Source: Prunella strophiata (taxonomy: Eukaryota > Chordata > Aves > Passeriformes > Prunellidae). From it: a stretch of DNA of 64,000 bases. Under the pieces are notes generated by a model. The model ran no database searches. It was not told the DNA's origin and saw only the letters and a program-made list of their open reading frames with translations. This document shows, piece after piece, positions 35,008 through 59,815 of this stretch. The stretch spans positions 39,139 through 103,138 of the forward strand of contig JAZBQD010000096.1 of NCBI GenBank assembly GCA_036583965.1. The letters are read 5' to 3'. Both the position numbers and the translations under genes were made by a program. How positions within the stretch are numbered: position 1 is the stretch's first letter; the number at the start of each line of letters is the position of its first letter.

Positions 35008-35580
35008 AAGGAATAAACAGGAAGAACTAGAAATCTATGTGCGGTCGCAGGACCATGATCTCATTGCAATTACTGAGACATGGCTCATATGGCTTGAATG
35101 CTGTACTTCTTAGAAAGGATGGGTCAGTGAGGCAAGGGGGTGGAGTTGCTCATTATGTGAGAGAGCAACTGGAATGAATCAAGCCAGGGACAGTTATACC
35201 TGTTGCATATAGGGTAAACCTTACAAAAGGAAGGCCTTGTAAAATCATTGCTCAGTCCTGCTACATCTGCTAAGCAGAAAAGGACTATGGGAAAGTGTTC
35301 AGCTGAATTAGAGGTAGAACAACAAGTTATGTAACCATCAGAGTGTTCACGTTGTGGTGTATGGTAGTTGGTTGGATTATGTTTGTTATGATTTAAAAGT
35401 ATGTAACTGATAAAGGTCTAACTGCTTAAAAAGGCCAGGTTTTTTGCAATAAAGCGTCTCTCCTTTGCACCTGCCTGGGGACCCTGCATCACTTTGGACC
35501 CTCACCTCACATGTACCCAGGGACAGACAAACAAGTTGAGAGTTTATGGGTGAGAATGAAGAGACAGGCTAATATGGGTG
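35008..35580 (+). mobile_element. CR1 endonuclease-domain fragment, interrupted twice
   Basis: The plus-strand translation shows HDLIAITETW near 35055, a catalytic-region motif of CR1 endonuclease, then a GGGVAHYVREQLE-like stretch near 35135. After LTR-Z the frame resumes as QVESLWVRMKRQANMG at 35531-35578 and is then cut by the ERVL LTR. It is a dead copy. Confidence 0.8.
35201..35511 (+). mobile_element. Short solo LTR-Z inserted in CR1
   Basis: The LTR is 311 bp, TGTTGCATATAGG...ACCTCACA, between TATACC (35195-35200) and TGTACC (35512-35517), a 6-bp duplication with one mismatch. It has 'gcaataaagcg' as poly(A) signal near 35447. The size and style resemble avian alpharetrovirus-like LTRs. 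A CCAGGGACAG repeat at 35184 and 35517 is an alternative boundary. Confidence 0.6.
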
Positions 35581-36282
35581 TGTCTTAGGTTGGAAATGCA
35601 AGATGTGGCTGGGGGTGTGTATTCTATTGCCATCTGTTAGCAGTGGGGCAGTTATCTTGTGTTAATTGGGCAGTTTTCTTTCTTTTCCACAACCAATCTT
35701 CCCTCTGGGAAATATCTTCTGTTAATGGGCCATTGAATCTCACTGCATGACTGAAAAAATTACATCATCCCATTGTGAGATGGTCCACCCAGGGGGAGGA
35801 ACCAAGCATTCCTACCTGGATATAATCTGAGATTTAGAACACCACAGGCAGCCTTCTCCCACTGGATTCCAAGAGGATCAGCTTTTCTTCTCCACTGGAT
35901 TCCCAGAGGAAGACAAGGCCCATCTATACCACCATTGGACCTCCAGAGGAAAACTACACCCTTCTACAGGATCACTGCTTCAACAGAACCACATCTGTCA
36001 TTCCAGGAGGACTGCAGCCACCATTTAATTGGACTGCTACCAACACCCTGACCCACAGGGTGTCAGGTCGTATTCTGACTCTGTCAGTGGTTTTTTTGTA
36101 GTTTTTAATTTGGATTTTTAATTTTCCTATTAAAGAACTGTTATTCCTACTCCCATATCTTTGTCTGAGAGCCCTTTAATTTCAAAATTATAATAATCTG
36201 GAGGAAGGGGGTTTGCATTCTCTTTGTTTCAAGGGAGTCTCCTGCCTTCCTTAGCAGACACGTGTCTTTTCAAACCAAAACA
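35581..36282 (+). repeat. ERVL2 5' LTR (LTR-G family)
   Basis: The LTR is 702 bp, TGTCTTAGGTTGG...ACCAAAACA, followed after five bases by the primer site. It lies directly in CR1 coding sequence. Copies are at 7215-7448 and 20891-22078. Confidence 0.88.
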
Positions 36283-36287
36283 GATTT

Positions 36288-36305
36288 TGGCACCCAACAT
36301 GGGGC
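36288..36305 (+). promoter_or_regulatory. ERVL2 primer-binding site, Lys type
   Basis: TGGCACCCAACATGGGGC matches the common tRNA-Lys site at 16 of 18 bases; both differences are at CpG positions, so decay by deamination is likely. Confidence 0.85.
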
Positions 36306-38160
36306 TCGAGGGCATCAAGAGAAAAAGGGTGAAAAAAGGAATAAAAGTTTTTAAATAACCTATTTTTTGTGTGCTGGACATAGAAACCTCTTTAGGGGTC
36401 ACCATGTGGTCTAACTTACCCTGGTCTGAGCGGCACATGGTTGTGGCTCTATTTCTCCCATTTGCAGGCCCTTATCTAAACATGGGTCCTATAACGAAGG
36501 CTACTGTGGCTGTTATCCAGTTTGCTTTATGCATTAATAAGGTGAGGAACTAATGGATTTTTAACTTCCTCTGGAAGGCAGGCACATGGATTCAGAGCTA
36601 TCACACACTAACTGTATGTTTGTGGGGTTACTTTAATAATGGTACTTACTGTGAGGAAATGATACTGGGAGAAATTTTCTCCCAAACCTTCAACGAGCTC
36701 TTTGGGTCTGCCCCACCAGGTTTGAAGGGTTCAAATCTTCTCTAAATGCTAATGATATCATACAGTGGCTGTGTTGCTGATATGCCTGTTATATTTAGCA
36801 TTCAGAGATAAGGGAAGATTGACTTGGATAACCACCCTGATATCTACCACAGAGAATAGGGATGCTGCCCCACCGCCTGACCCTGCCCTGCAGCCCACCT
36901 CAGAAATAAACCACCTAGACTGGGTGGGAGTTCTGGTGAAGGAGATACATGTGATGGGCCAGATACTGAAGGAGCACGTTTCCCCAGCTGGTGAGAAATC
37001 CTCCCCCTGCCTCAAAAAAGGGGAGTCATGGTGCAGCAGTAGAACCCACAGATGTTACAACCGTCCAGGTTCCAGCTGAACCGCAAGGGCAGTCACAGCC
37101 ATCAGCAGTCACCCCTGTGGAAATGAGGAAGTCCAAGATGAAATCAGAGCACCCAAATAAGGATAACAAAAGAGGGTCCTCACGACCCACAGGGGAGCTA
37201 ATGGTTGCGATCATCACCGAGCCCCTGACGTATGAAAGTCTCCGTAATCTGCACAAAGACACTGTACGATGGGGACGTGAGGCTTATACAACCTGGTTAC
37301 TCCAGGTCTGGGACCTTATGGATACAGGTGTGCAACTGGATGGTGATGAGGCAAGGAATTTGGGACCCTTGACCCTGGACTCAGATGTGAATCAGGTATT
37401 TGTAAGGGAGCCAGGGCCCCTTTCCCTCTGGGAGTGGCTTTAAATGAGTGTCAGAGAGAGGTTTGTTCACAGGGAGAGAATGCAGGAGCACCACCATAGA
37501 ATGTGCTGGAAGACCTTTGAGGAAGGGATCCAACAGATGAGAGAAGGGCAGTATTGGAGGTACTCTTTGGGAGGGATGGACAGCATGGTAATGACCCTGA
37601 CAAGGTCAGGTGCACAGGGCAAATGCTGTGGAATCTGGCAAATCTAGGACCATCTCAATACACCACCTTCATTACAACAATTAATACCAATACCAACTGA
37701 GAGACAGTGGGTTCTGTTGCCAACAAGCTTAGAAATTATGAAAGTATGATCAATGGCCCGATGCAGACTCATGTCTCTGCTGTGATTAAGAGGAGATGAG
37801 GGAGGAGGTGAGGAAGAACAGTTCCAATATGGCACCAGTGCAAGTCGCAGGCCCCAAAGTCAGAGCCCAATGTCCCCCAGCTAGAGAGAGAGGGTACACC
37901 CCACAAGCTGACCTGTGGTTCTTCCTGCGTGACCATGGGGAAGACATGGAAAGGTGGGATGGGAAACCCACTTCTGTCCTGGCAGCATGGGTGCATCAAC
38001 TCAAGGAAGGAAACACTAACCAACGGAGTTCCACTAAAATTAAGGTTGACTCAAACTCCCATGACCAAGCTGTTGGGTATGATCTGTCAGATCCCCTTGA
38101 AAGAACCTCTAGTATGTATGTCCAGGAAAGAAACAATAACCAGGGCTAGAGGGGCCCTGC
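36306..38160 (+). pseudogene. gag: ERVL2 leader and gag
   Basis: After a leader, gag-like sequence is seen in at least four frames. Landmarks are WSERHMVVALFLPF near 36427, a stretch with TYESLRNLHKDTV near 37227, REPGPLSLWEWL at about 37405-37440, MSVRERFVHRERMQEHHH directly after a stop at 37441, and an RGYTPQADLWFFLRDHGEDM block near 37890-37950. The last block is shared with the reverse ERVL at 11400-12320. This is the capsid precursor of an ERVL (spuma-related class III) element. Stops and frameshifts throughout show it is inactive. Confidence 0.8.
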
Positions 38161-38189
38161 CTCTAGCCAGGAAGAGGCACGGGAAAACC

Positions 38190-40440
38190 GGGTCTTTTGG
38201 ACGGTGTTGATCCGATGGCCTGGCACATCAGAGCCACAAAAATATGAAGCGTTAGTTGATACTGGTGCGCAGCGTACCCTAATGCCATCGGGACATGTGG
38301 GGGCAGAACCTATTTCCATTGCCAGGGTGACAGGGGGATCACAGCAATTGACCCTGTTGGAAGCCAAGGTGAGCCTGATTGGGAAGGAGTGGCAAAAACA
38401 TCCTATTGTGACCAGCCCAGAGGCCCCATATATTCTAGGCATAGACTTCCTCCGGAATGGCTATTACAAAGGCCCAAAGGGACTCAGATGGGCTTTTGGA
38501 ATAGCTGCTGTAGAGGCAGAGGACATTAAGCAATTGAACACCTTGCCTGGACTATCAGAAAACCCATTTGCAGTAGGACTCCTGAGGGTGGAAGAGCAAC
38601 GAGTACCAATTGCCACCTTGATGGTGCACCACTGGCAGTATCGGACGATCGAGATGACGTGATCCAAATCCACAAAAAGTTCTGAGAGCTGGAGAGCCAA
38701 GGGTGGTCAGCAAAACCCATTTACCCTTCAACAGTCCCATCTGGCCTGTGCGCAAGTCTGACAGAGGATGGAGATTGACTGTGGAGTATGGCTTGAATGA
38801 AGTGACTCTCCTACTGAGCGTGCTGTGTCAGACCTACGGAACTCCAATCAAGCTAGAGTTCAATGGCAGACAAAGTATTATGCCACTACTGACATTGCCA
38901 ACGCGTGTTCCCATTCCTCGGCGAGGCCGCGAATTGCAGGCCCTCAGTTGCTTTCACCTGGAGGGGTGTGCAGTACACTTGGAACAGAACTGCCCCAGGG
39001 ATGAAAACAGCCCCACCATCTGCCATGGACTGATCCAGGCTGCACCAGAAGAAGGCTGAAGGCTCCAGAACATCTGCCAGTACATAGATGACATCATTGT
39101 GTGGGGGAACATGGCAATAGAAGTATTTGAGAAAGGAGAGAGGATCATCCAGATTCTGCTGGAGGTCAGCTTCCACCATAAAGATGAGCAAGTCAAGGGA
39201 CTGCCCGGGAGATCCAGTTCCTAGGAGTTAAAGTGGCACGACGGACGCATCAGATTCCCACTGAGGTCATCAACAAGATCAACAGCTAGTCTCCACCAAC
39301 CAATAAGCAGGAAACACAAGCTTTCCTAGGCACCATAGGTTTTTGGAGAATGCACTTCCTGGAGTACAGCCAGATTGTGAGCCCCTCTTTACCTGGTCAC
39401 CCCGCAGAAAAGATTTCACAAGGGGCCCTGAGCAGCAACACGCTTTTGCCCAGATTAAGCAGGAGACTGCTCATGGGGTAGTCCCTTGGCCCAGTCAGGA
39501 TGGTACCAGATGCAAAGAATGTGCTCTACTCTGCAACTGGTGAGCCATTGTTTGTCTAGAGCCTTTTGGCAGAAGGTGCCTGGTGAGACTCGAGGCCGAC
39601 CACTGGTGATTCTGCGTCAAAGGTAATCAGAGGATCCGAAGCAACTGCACTCCCACAGGGAAGGGAATCTTTGCCGCCTATGAAGGAATTCAAAACCGCC
39701 TTGGAGGTGATTGTACAGAAGCACAACTCCTCCTTCACCCCGACTACCGGTGCTGGGTGAACTGTTTCACAGAAAGTTCCCTCCACCCACCATGCCACCA
39801 ATCCATCATGGAGCAAATGATTGCCTCACTCACACACAGCGCACCCGTCTTGGAACCTGAAATGCCTGGGGTTTGGCGAAATAATGACAAACTGGCCTGC
39901 AGGTGAAATCTTTAGTTTCACTGATGACGAGAGCAGGAACAGTTGACATGGGCTGAGAAGCTCCATGGTAAGACACTGCCAGCATAAGAAACCCAATATG
40001 CTCTTTTCACTGATGGTTTTTCTGTCGCATTGTAGTGATGAAAGAAAGTGGAAAGCGCTGTATTGAGCCCCCACATGACAGGCTCACAAGCATCGAAGGA
40101 GATGGAGGATCAGTCAACACTCGCTGAACTCAAGCTGTTATTTGGCCTTGACACTGCTGAAAGAGAGTCGTGGCCAAGCTATACTTAATACTGATTACAT
40201 GGATGGTAGCCAATGCTAATGCTCTGTAGGGCTGGCTGGAAGAGAAAAATGCCAACTGGGCAGCGTAGCGGAAAACCAAGCTGGGCGGCTGATGAGTGGA
40301 AAGACCATGCCACTCGGGTAGAGAACTGCCTGTGAACGTTCGTTGTAGGAACCAGGGCCAGGGAATAAGTTCTCTCTCTTGCTCTGCTCCGATGGGTTCT
40401 GACGCCCAGAGAAACACTGAATTGGGACCCTCACTCATGG
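38190..40440 (+). pseudogene. pro-pol: ERVL2 protease, RT and RNase H
   Basis: Protease sequence runs from about 38195, with DTG at 38258-38266 in ALVDTGAQRTLMPSG and a C-terminal ILGIDFLRNG near 38432. RT follows in decayed form: LPFNSPIWPVRKSDRGWRL near 38718, and an active-site YIDD at 39081-39092 followed by IIVWG. Sequence near 39340-39500 resembles the RT thumb/connection, and 40190-40300 holds RNase H-like sequence. Integrase is absent, because LTR-Q2 begins at about 40441. Many frameshifts are present, so only the domain order is secure. Confidence 0.78.
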
Positions 40441-40740
40441 ATAAAGCTTCCAAGACTTCAGATAGACTAGAGTTCAAAAAAGTGTGAAATAGATTTTAGA
40501 GGGTAGTGTAGTATGGTCACTTGGGTGAGAAATTTAGGTTTTGGGATTTTTAGAATGTTGTCGATGGGAACAAGATGGAGGGTGTTTAATGATTGTGTGT
40601 ATAATTAATGTTTTTATATGAATTAGACTGCAATATACCTGTACATAATTGTATTTTCCAATCCCTTGGGATTTTATAAATAGTGCGCACATTGGCCTGA
40701 TGTGAAAGAGATTTCTTTTAAAAAGGGTCAGAGGCACTGG
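40441..40740 (+). mobile_element. LTR-Q2
   Basis: It matches the reverse complement of 32288-32730: 'aaagcttccaagactt', 'aacaagatggagg', a weak TATA 'tttataaatag'. It replaces the 3' end of ERVL2. Ends are approximate. Confidence 0.6.
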
Positions 40741-41395
40741 TTAGTAGAACCGGTAATGGTAGTTGCACTGAAGCAGCAGGACTTATTTGCAATCGAACAG
40801 GACTAGCAAGGAGGAATGTTATCAGGGTTGAGACCCAAAATTTGCAACTAAAGGAACTAGCTCCAGCAGAAATGTCTGCCTTCCTGACTATGGTCCAGGG
40901 TGGCCAGAGTGATGAACGACCAGTAAAAACCATCTGCCACACCTGCAGCTCAATAGAAGAAATTCTGGTAGTCTCATAAACATTCATGGTTTGGTGGAGA
41001 CAACTTTTGTCCAGCACCACGAAAGAAAGAAAGGCCATGAATATGGGGAGCTCCAAAAGGAAACAAAAGAGAACCTGGGCCTCGGCTTAAAAGACTGTTA
41101 AACCTGGACAGCCTGAGCAGTTAGTAGTTGTGAACGAGGGGACCTGATGAACAGAGGGACCTATGCGATACAGATCAGGTTCATATTTTCGTTCACCCAG
41201 CATGAAGGTTAGGCTCAGCTCTGCTCTTTAACTGTGGCTATCAAATTTTTAAATTTTTTTTATTAAGAAAAAATTATTTTATTAATTACTGGATTGGTTT
41301 AATCAAATACATTGTTATAAACAAGGGCATAGGGAGTTGTCCCAAGCTCCTTCTTCTTCTTTCTTCTTTCTTCTTCCTTCTTCTTCAGGGATTTG
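40741..41395. other. Unclassified, possibly retroviral
   Basis: There is no recognisable domain. A pyrimidine-rich (TTCTTC)n stretch lies at 41347-41388. Sequence composition resembles ERV interior, but I cannot name it. Confidence 0.4.
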
Positions 41396-42177
41396 GGTGA
41401 TGTTTTTGTAATTGGACAGAAAAGTCCGCATTGCTGGCTTCGAGGGGATAAGTTATTGAGGTTTTAATTAAAAGGGAAAATAATCCAGATTGTCATTCTT
41501 AATTGGTAGTTAGTCTTTAAAAGAGACCTTGCAACAAGAGATTGTAGCCATTTTTGCGGTTTTGTTGCCTTTTCCAGTGTGCTAAGCCTGGTGTGGACAG
41601 CGTGCAAAACTTTAGATAAGCTAACAATAAACAAGAAGCTGAAGACCGAAAAAGTCCTGTGCCTCCCTTTTCCTGCACAGAACCGTCCGAGAGGGTTTCC
41701 CCCAACAGGGGAACCCCAGGAGGGCCCAACATTGTAGACCCAGAAACCTGAGAACTGCTGGTGGCCCCGTGTCGTGTGACCCAGCTCAGAAGAAATCATC
41801 CCAGGAGTCCCTGGAACGGAGCCAGATCCAACCAAATTCCTCGGAGGGAAAGAACGGCTATTCGGACATCCTGACTCCTTGTGGCCAGAGGATTGGGATC
41901 CCGTGGTCTGCAGGACGGAAAGCAGGACTGATAGCTGAACCCCAAATTTGGTAAGCTCTCAAGGGGACCAAGATGGGAGGGAATCTTTCCAGAAATGACA
42001 TAGATGCTGTTTATTTTTTGGCCTTCCGCAGTGCTCCTACTGGTCTTGGAAAGAAAGAGCTTTGCATAAGGCTCACCTTTGCCAGAGGCCCAGAAGATGC
42101 AACTGAAGCTTGTCAGTGTCCATCCTTTCATCTCCCCTAGCCAGCTTCACAGACATGTGAAGAGTAATAATTTAAGG
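41396..42177 (+). mobile_element. ERV fragment N: LTR 3' part, leader and gag start
   Basis: 'taacaataaacaag' near 41625 looks like an LTR poly(A) signal. An ATG at 41973-41975 opens MGGNLSRNDIDAV, with the N-terminal Gly expected of a myristoylated gag. About 200 bp later the element is cut by the 5' LTR of the gammaretrovirus-like provirus. No clear primer site was found. Confidence 0.5.
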
Positions 42178-42648
42178 TGTCTTTACAAATAAGCTATGGG
42201 TCGCTGCTAATAGATAAAGTTAGCACTAGGAGATAAACAAAAACAATGGGAAGGATTCCACTGATTGATGAATAGGGAGAGATATTTACTTTTACAAATA
42301 AACTCTAGGGTTGCTAGACATTGTAAGATGAAAGAAACACTAGGAAAGATAATCCCTAAATTCTGTAAGAATTAAAAATTAAGAGGGAGGGTTATACATT
42401 AAGGGGAAATCTTCTGTATCAGGTCTTCCGGGAAGTCTGTACCTCTCAAGTACCTCAGCCAATGGGGAAAGAGAGAGGGAAATGCGGCCGGGAAATTAGG
42501 ATAAAAAGGAGGCTGCGTCCTCCAAAAATTTGAGAGACCCCAGGGGAATGCCCCATGGACTCTCCCTTTATTCGAATAAAGTAAAAGGACTCCTCTGTCT
42601 CCTTTTTGGGCATAAACCTCTGATCTTTGTGGATTTATTTTCCTAACA
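42178..42648 (+). repeat. Gamma-ERV 5' LTR-B
   Basis: The LTR is 471 bp, TGTCTTTACAAATAAGC...TTCCTAACA. It contains 'ccaatgggga', TATA 'ggataaaaagg' near 42499, and 'cgaataaagt' near 42575. A weak internal direct repeat ('tacaaataa' followed by 'gggt') recurs at 42184 and 42295. Confidence 0.92.
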
Positions 42649-42650
42649 AC

Positions 42651-42668
42651 TGGGGGCTCGTCCGGGAT
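42651..42668 (+). promoter_or_regulatory. tRNA-Pro primer-binding site
   Basis: TGGGGGCTCGTCCGGGAT is identical to the classical Pro-type site of gammaretroviruses, two bases after the LTR. Confidence 0.95.
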
Positions 42669-42861
42669 CTTTCCACCGTCCGGGGCGGTGGGCAGCGAGC
42701 GGAGCTGGAGGCGCGCCTCACCCGGTTTGGGTGATCAGCTCCCCTTGGTGGCGGCCGGCTCTGGGCGATCGATTGGGTTCCCGAGACTGCCCAGGAGACA
42801 GACGAGGGGCGGACCAGGGGTCCGTGAAGAGTCCACAGGGAAGGACCACTGAAAAATCTCA

Positions 42862-42870
42862 CCGGTGAGT
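42862..42870 (+). promoter_or_regulatory. Candidate leader splice donor
   Basis: CCG|GTGAGT fits the donor consensus and lies just before the gag ATG at 42874, a plausible place for the env-mRNA donor. Confidence 0.5.
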
Positions 42871-42873
42871 AAA

Positions 42874-51125
<8,252 letters not shown>

Positions 51126-51975
51126 CACTCCACAAGGGTAGACTGGAGCAGCAGCCAGTGCGTCGACCTCAGGGGAAGCCCTGTGTGCCTACCCACAGAG
51201 TGCCTGCTGAAAGAGTCCTGTGTAGGGCATCCCTCCTCTAAGATCTCCAGTCACTGGGGGGCCAATCCTCGCTGTCTTTATTTTCTTTATGTTAAACTGT
51301 TCTGTGCCTTCTCTTGCCACAGGTAGTGTAGAAGACAACTTAAAAGTGAAAATTAAGTTAAGAAATTAGATTACACTCTTAAAATGTTTATTTTAATTAA
51401 TACTACCCTTATGTTGTCAATTAGGCCAAAAGTAAGAAAATCGTTTTTTTATGCAATATTACCAACATCAAATAGTATTAGACTATTTGATTAGCAGAAG
51501 AAGGGGGAGAGTGTGTGTGGCAAATTAAATTGACTCAAAACTGCTCTGTTTGCAAATAGATGACAATAGAAAGGTAGTAAAACAAATAACAAAAAGAAAA
51601 AAATTAGTTCATGTACTCGTCCAAACATAGAAAGGATAAAAAGGGGAATGAGACATGTTTTTGTAGTTAACCTGGTGGAACATAAGTTAAAACAATTACT
51701 TTTTTTCTCTTATGTGCTGTAGCAACTCTAATCTTTCTACCATATGTGATTCCTTGATTAATCCAACTCTATTCAACATTGCACTCAAGGAATGCAGGTA
51801 GTAGCCATCCCCACAGATCCTAAAATGGCTACAAAGGACAGAAATTAATGTCACTTGCAAAATAATTGCCAAATCCAAAGAGGACCCCAAGAACAGAAAT
51901 TAAGTCAATGATAAATAAAGTTTGTAAAGACAATATATTAAAATCAAAAGAGGAGGGATTGAGAGGAATAGTGGA
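51126..51975 (+). other. Gamma-ERV region between pol and 3' LTR
   Basis: A splice-acceptor-like 'cttctcttgccacag' lies at 51309-51323. Downstream AT-rich sequence may be degenerate env, but I cannot identify envelope motifs. A purine-rich tract at about 51947-51960 (AAAAGAGGAGGGA) is the likely polypurine tract. Confidence 0.55.
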
Positions 51976-52442
51976 CTTGTCTTGACAAATAAGCTGTGGG
52001 TCTGCTGGTAGATAAGTTAGGCACTAGGAGATAAAAACAATTGGAAGGATTCCACTGATTGATGAATAGGGAGAGATATTTACTTTTACAAATAAACTCT
52101 AGGGTTGCTAGACATTGTAAGATGAAAGAAACACTAGGAAAGATAATCCCTAAATTCTGTAAGAATTAAAAATTAAGAGGGAGGGTTATACATTAAGGGG
52201 AAATCTTCTGTATCAGGCGTTCCGGGAAGTCTGTACCTCTCAAGTACCTCAGCCAATGGGGAAAGAGAGAGGGAATTGCGGCCGGGGAAATTAGGATAAA
52301 AAGGAGGCTGCGTCCTCCAAAAATTTGAGAGACCCCAGGGGAATGCCCCATGGACTCTCCCTTTATTCGAATAAAGTAAAAGGACTCCTCTGTCTCCTTT
52401 TTGGGCATAAACCTCTGATCTTTGTGGATTATGTTCCTAACA
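51976..52442 (+). repeat. Gamma-ERV 3' LTR-B
   Basis: The LTR is 467 bp. From about 52046 to the end it differs from the 5' LTR at only about seven positions; the first about 65 bp differ much more. Confidence 0.92.
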
Positions 52443-52725
52443 CTTTGGGCAAAGAACACCTACCCCGCTCCTAAAGAAAAGCTCTATTTCACACCCTGTT
52501 TATGGGCAGAAAATGCTAGCAGAGTGCCTATGAGTGCGTCACCATCGCAGTTCTCAAAATACCGGGGCGTCAAGTTGACCGCTTGTACGAGCTCTCTTGC
52601 CAAATAATATACGATGCTAAATATCCAGAATCGCTGCACATCGCCAACCCTCGCAAACCCCACAAGCAACTGAGGGCTCTTCCCAGGGGAACAGAAGGGC
52701 AGGAGCCGCTGGCCCCCCACCCATT
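52443..52725. other. Unidentified segment after the 3' LTR
   Basis: It begins directly after the LTR. One frame is open over roughly 55 codons (about 52550-52725) with no domain that I recognise. It may be retroviral interior joined by rearrangement or misassembly. Confidence 0.4.
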
Positions 52726-52838
52726 TTAAGACTATTTTATTAGCAGAAGAAGGGGGGAGTGTGTGGCAAATTAAATGACTCAAACTGCTGTTTGCAAATA
52801 GATGACAATAGAAAGGTAGTAAAACAAATAACAAAAGG
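52726..52838 (+). repeat. Duplicate of gamma-ERV internal sequence 51475-51597
   Basis: The same sequence order ('agcagaagaagggggga', 'aaatagatgacaatagaaagg', 'aacaaataacaaaa') appears again here with small indels and runs straight into the second poly(A) run. Confidence 0.9.
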
Positions 52839-58040
<5,202 letters not shown>

Positions 58041-58379
58041 CACTGGACATCATGGAAGAGGCCCAAAGACTTTTTCTCTAGGTAGGACCGATGCACTATT
58101 TATGGCTCAATTGTTTATCCATCAATTGTTTTGGCAGATCAAAATGAAGAACTAAGTTTTGGCTCAAGCTTTACATCCTCCATTGAAACTTCCAGAAGAT
58201 ACCCAATAGCCAAAGCCATTGCCTTGCCCACCTTCATGCAACGAGAGCAGATTCTGCCAGTGTGGTTCAGCCTGTTCTATCGTTCATCTAAGATGCGGAA
58301 ATTCAGGCCACCTGGTGAAGCACATAAGTCCCACAATCGACCCTGATCGCCTGCAATTTGACTTTTGGTACAAAATTAT

Positions 58380-58510
58380 TTCATCTAGGCATTCTGGACA
58401 CAGGTGCGGATGTCCACGTCATCTCCTACCTCTTTTGGCCCAGAGCATGGACTTAGGACACCCTTGTCTCCCTCTCAGGTATCATAGGAACCACACTGTG
58501 CCTGCAAAGT
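58380..58510 (+). pseudogene. pro: ERVK2 protease fragment
   Basis: ILDTGADVHVISYLFWPRAWT with catalytic DTG at 58397-58405, then a stop near 58456. It is an aspartic protease of the ERVK type; dUTPase is not recognisable. Confidence 0.75.
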
Positions 58511-58689
58511 GAGACCCCATAGTTGTTTTTAGGACCAGGAGGGTAGACAGCCATCATTCGTCCCTTCATTGTGCAGAAGCACATCACGGTGTGGGGAAGA
58601 CACATCTTATCACATGGGGAGTGAAAATAGAGATGGATTTTTAGTGGGGGTCACTGTTGCATTTCACCACCTTGAGCTGACTTGGCAGT

Positions 58690-59815
58690 TATATGAGCCC
58701 ATTTGGGAGATCAGTGGCCCCTTTAACAAAAGAAAACGTGAGTGCCCTCAAGAAACTGGTTGAAGAGCAATTGCAGAAAGATCACATCAAACCAACAACT
58801 ACGTCCCTGGAACTCTCCAGTTTTTGTATCCACAAGAAATCTATCTTTTGGATTCATGCGATTGCTTCCATGCCCTTCAGGAAATCAATGAGGTCATTGA
58901 AGAGATGGGACACCACTTCACTTGGACTGTCCATCTCTCTTGAGATGTTTTTCCGAAGATTGGCCACTTGTGATCATCGATCTCAAGGATTGTTTCTTCA
59001 ACACCCGCTTCTCCAGAGATGCCTCCTCTGTTGCCACATCTCTCTTCACGGAGAAGCAGCAGCACAACCTTCCAGGATTTTTCCCCACCGTGGGGAAGGC
59101 AGTGAGAAGCTCAGAGAGAGAAGAGAAAATAATTTTTTATCTGTATTTGCTTTCCTGTTTGGCACTGTTTGAATTTTGATGAGATTTTTTTAGCCCAAAG
59201 GATTTTGTTAATGGGACACCAGTGAAGGTTTGTTTTGAGTGATTGGCCATTAGGTTCAATCTTTGTTGTGACGTCTAGACAGTCACAAGTTCTTTCTTTA
59301 GTTATCGCTTCCGTAGTAATTTAAGTATAGTAATAGTATAATATAATCTACTTATAAAGCAATTATCACCTTCTGAGATCATGGAGTCACTGCACATTAT
59401 TCCCCATTCCGGGGGTTGCCTGATACTTAGCTCCTCCATTTGCATTTTCTGTCCCAAGCAATGAACGACAGGAACCCTTGCCAGCAACCATCACTGGGTT
59501 GTTCTTCTGCAGGCCCAAGAATTCACTCGATAATTTGCCAATGGTTTGTGGTGAGATTCCTGTCTCCGGTGCGGAAAGCATCCACAATAGCGTTGATCTT
59601 CATTACATGGATGATTTCTCAGTGCAGCCCCAACACATCAAGACCTCAAGAACTGCGGGAGGCTCATGGCACGTGATTGTGGAAGTCCAAAATGCAGGTT
59701 TGGAAGTTTCCACCTCAAAAACCAGGAGTCCACCATGGAACTACTTGGGATGGAAATCTCAGACACAGATAAGACCACGAAAGATTACAAATCAGGACTC
59801 AAGTCAATAAGCTCC
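58690..59815 (+). pseudogene. pol: ERVK2 reverse transcriptase, split by LTR-P2
   Basis: RT N-terminal sequence (ALTKENVSALKKLVEEQLQK region from 58708) and an [14 protein letters not shown] block near 58973 lie left of the LTR. After it come a CQWFV block near 59538 and an intact active-site motif HYMDDF with YMDD at 59604-59615. Several frames are used. The element would copy viral RNA to DNA if intact. Confidence 0.82.
59029..59430 (+). mobile_element. Solo LTR-P2 inserted in ERVK2 RT
   Basis: It is flanked by the perfect 6-bp duplication CTCCTC (59023-59028 and 59431-59436), and RT coding sequence continues across it. It is homologous to LTR-P1 (8985-9426). Confidence 0.8.

Noticed and set aside
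35184..35526. 10-bp duplication CCAGGGACAG as the TSD of LTR-Z
   Set aside because: Using it would leave the LTR without TG...CA ends; the inner TATACC/TGTACC pair fits better, though the alternative is not excluded.
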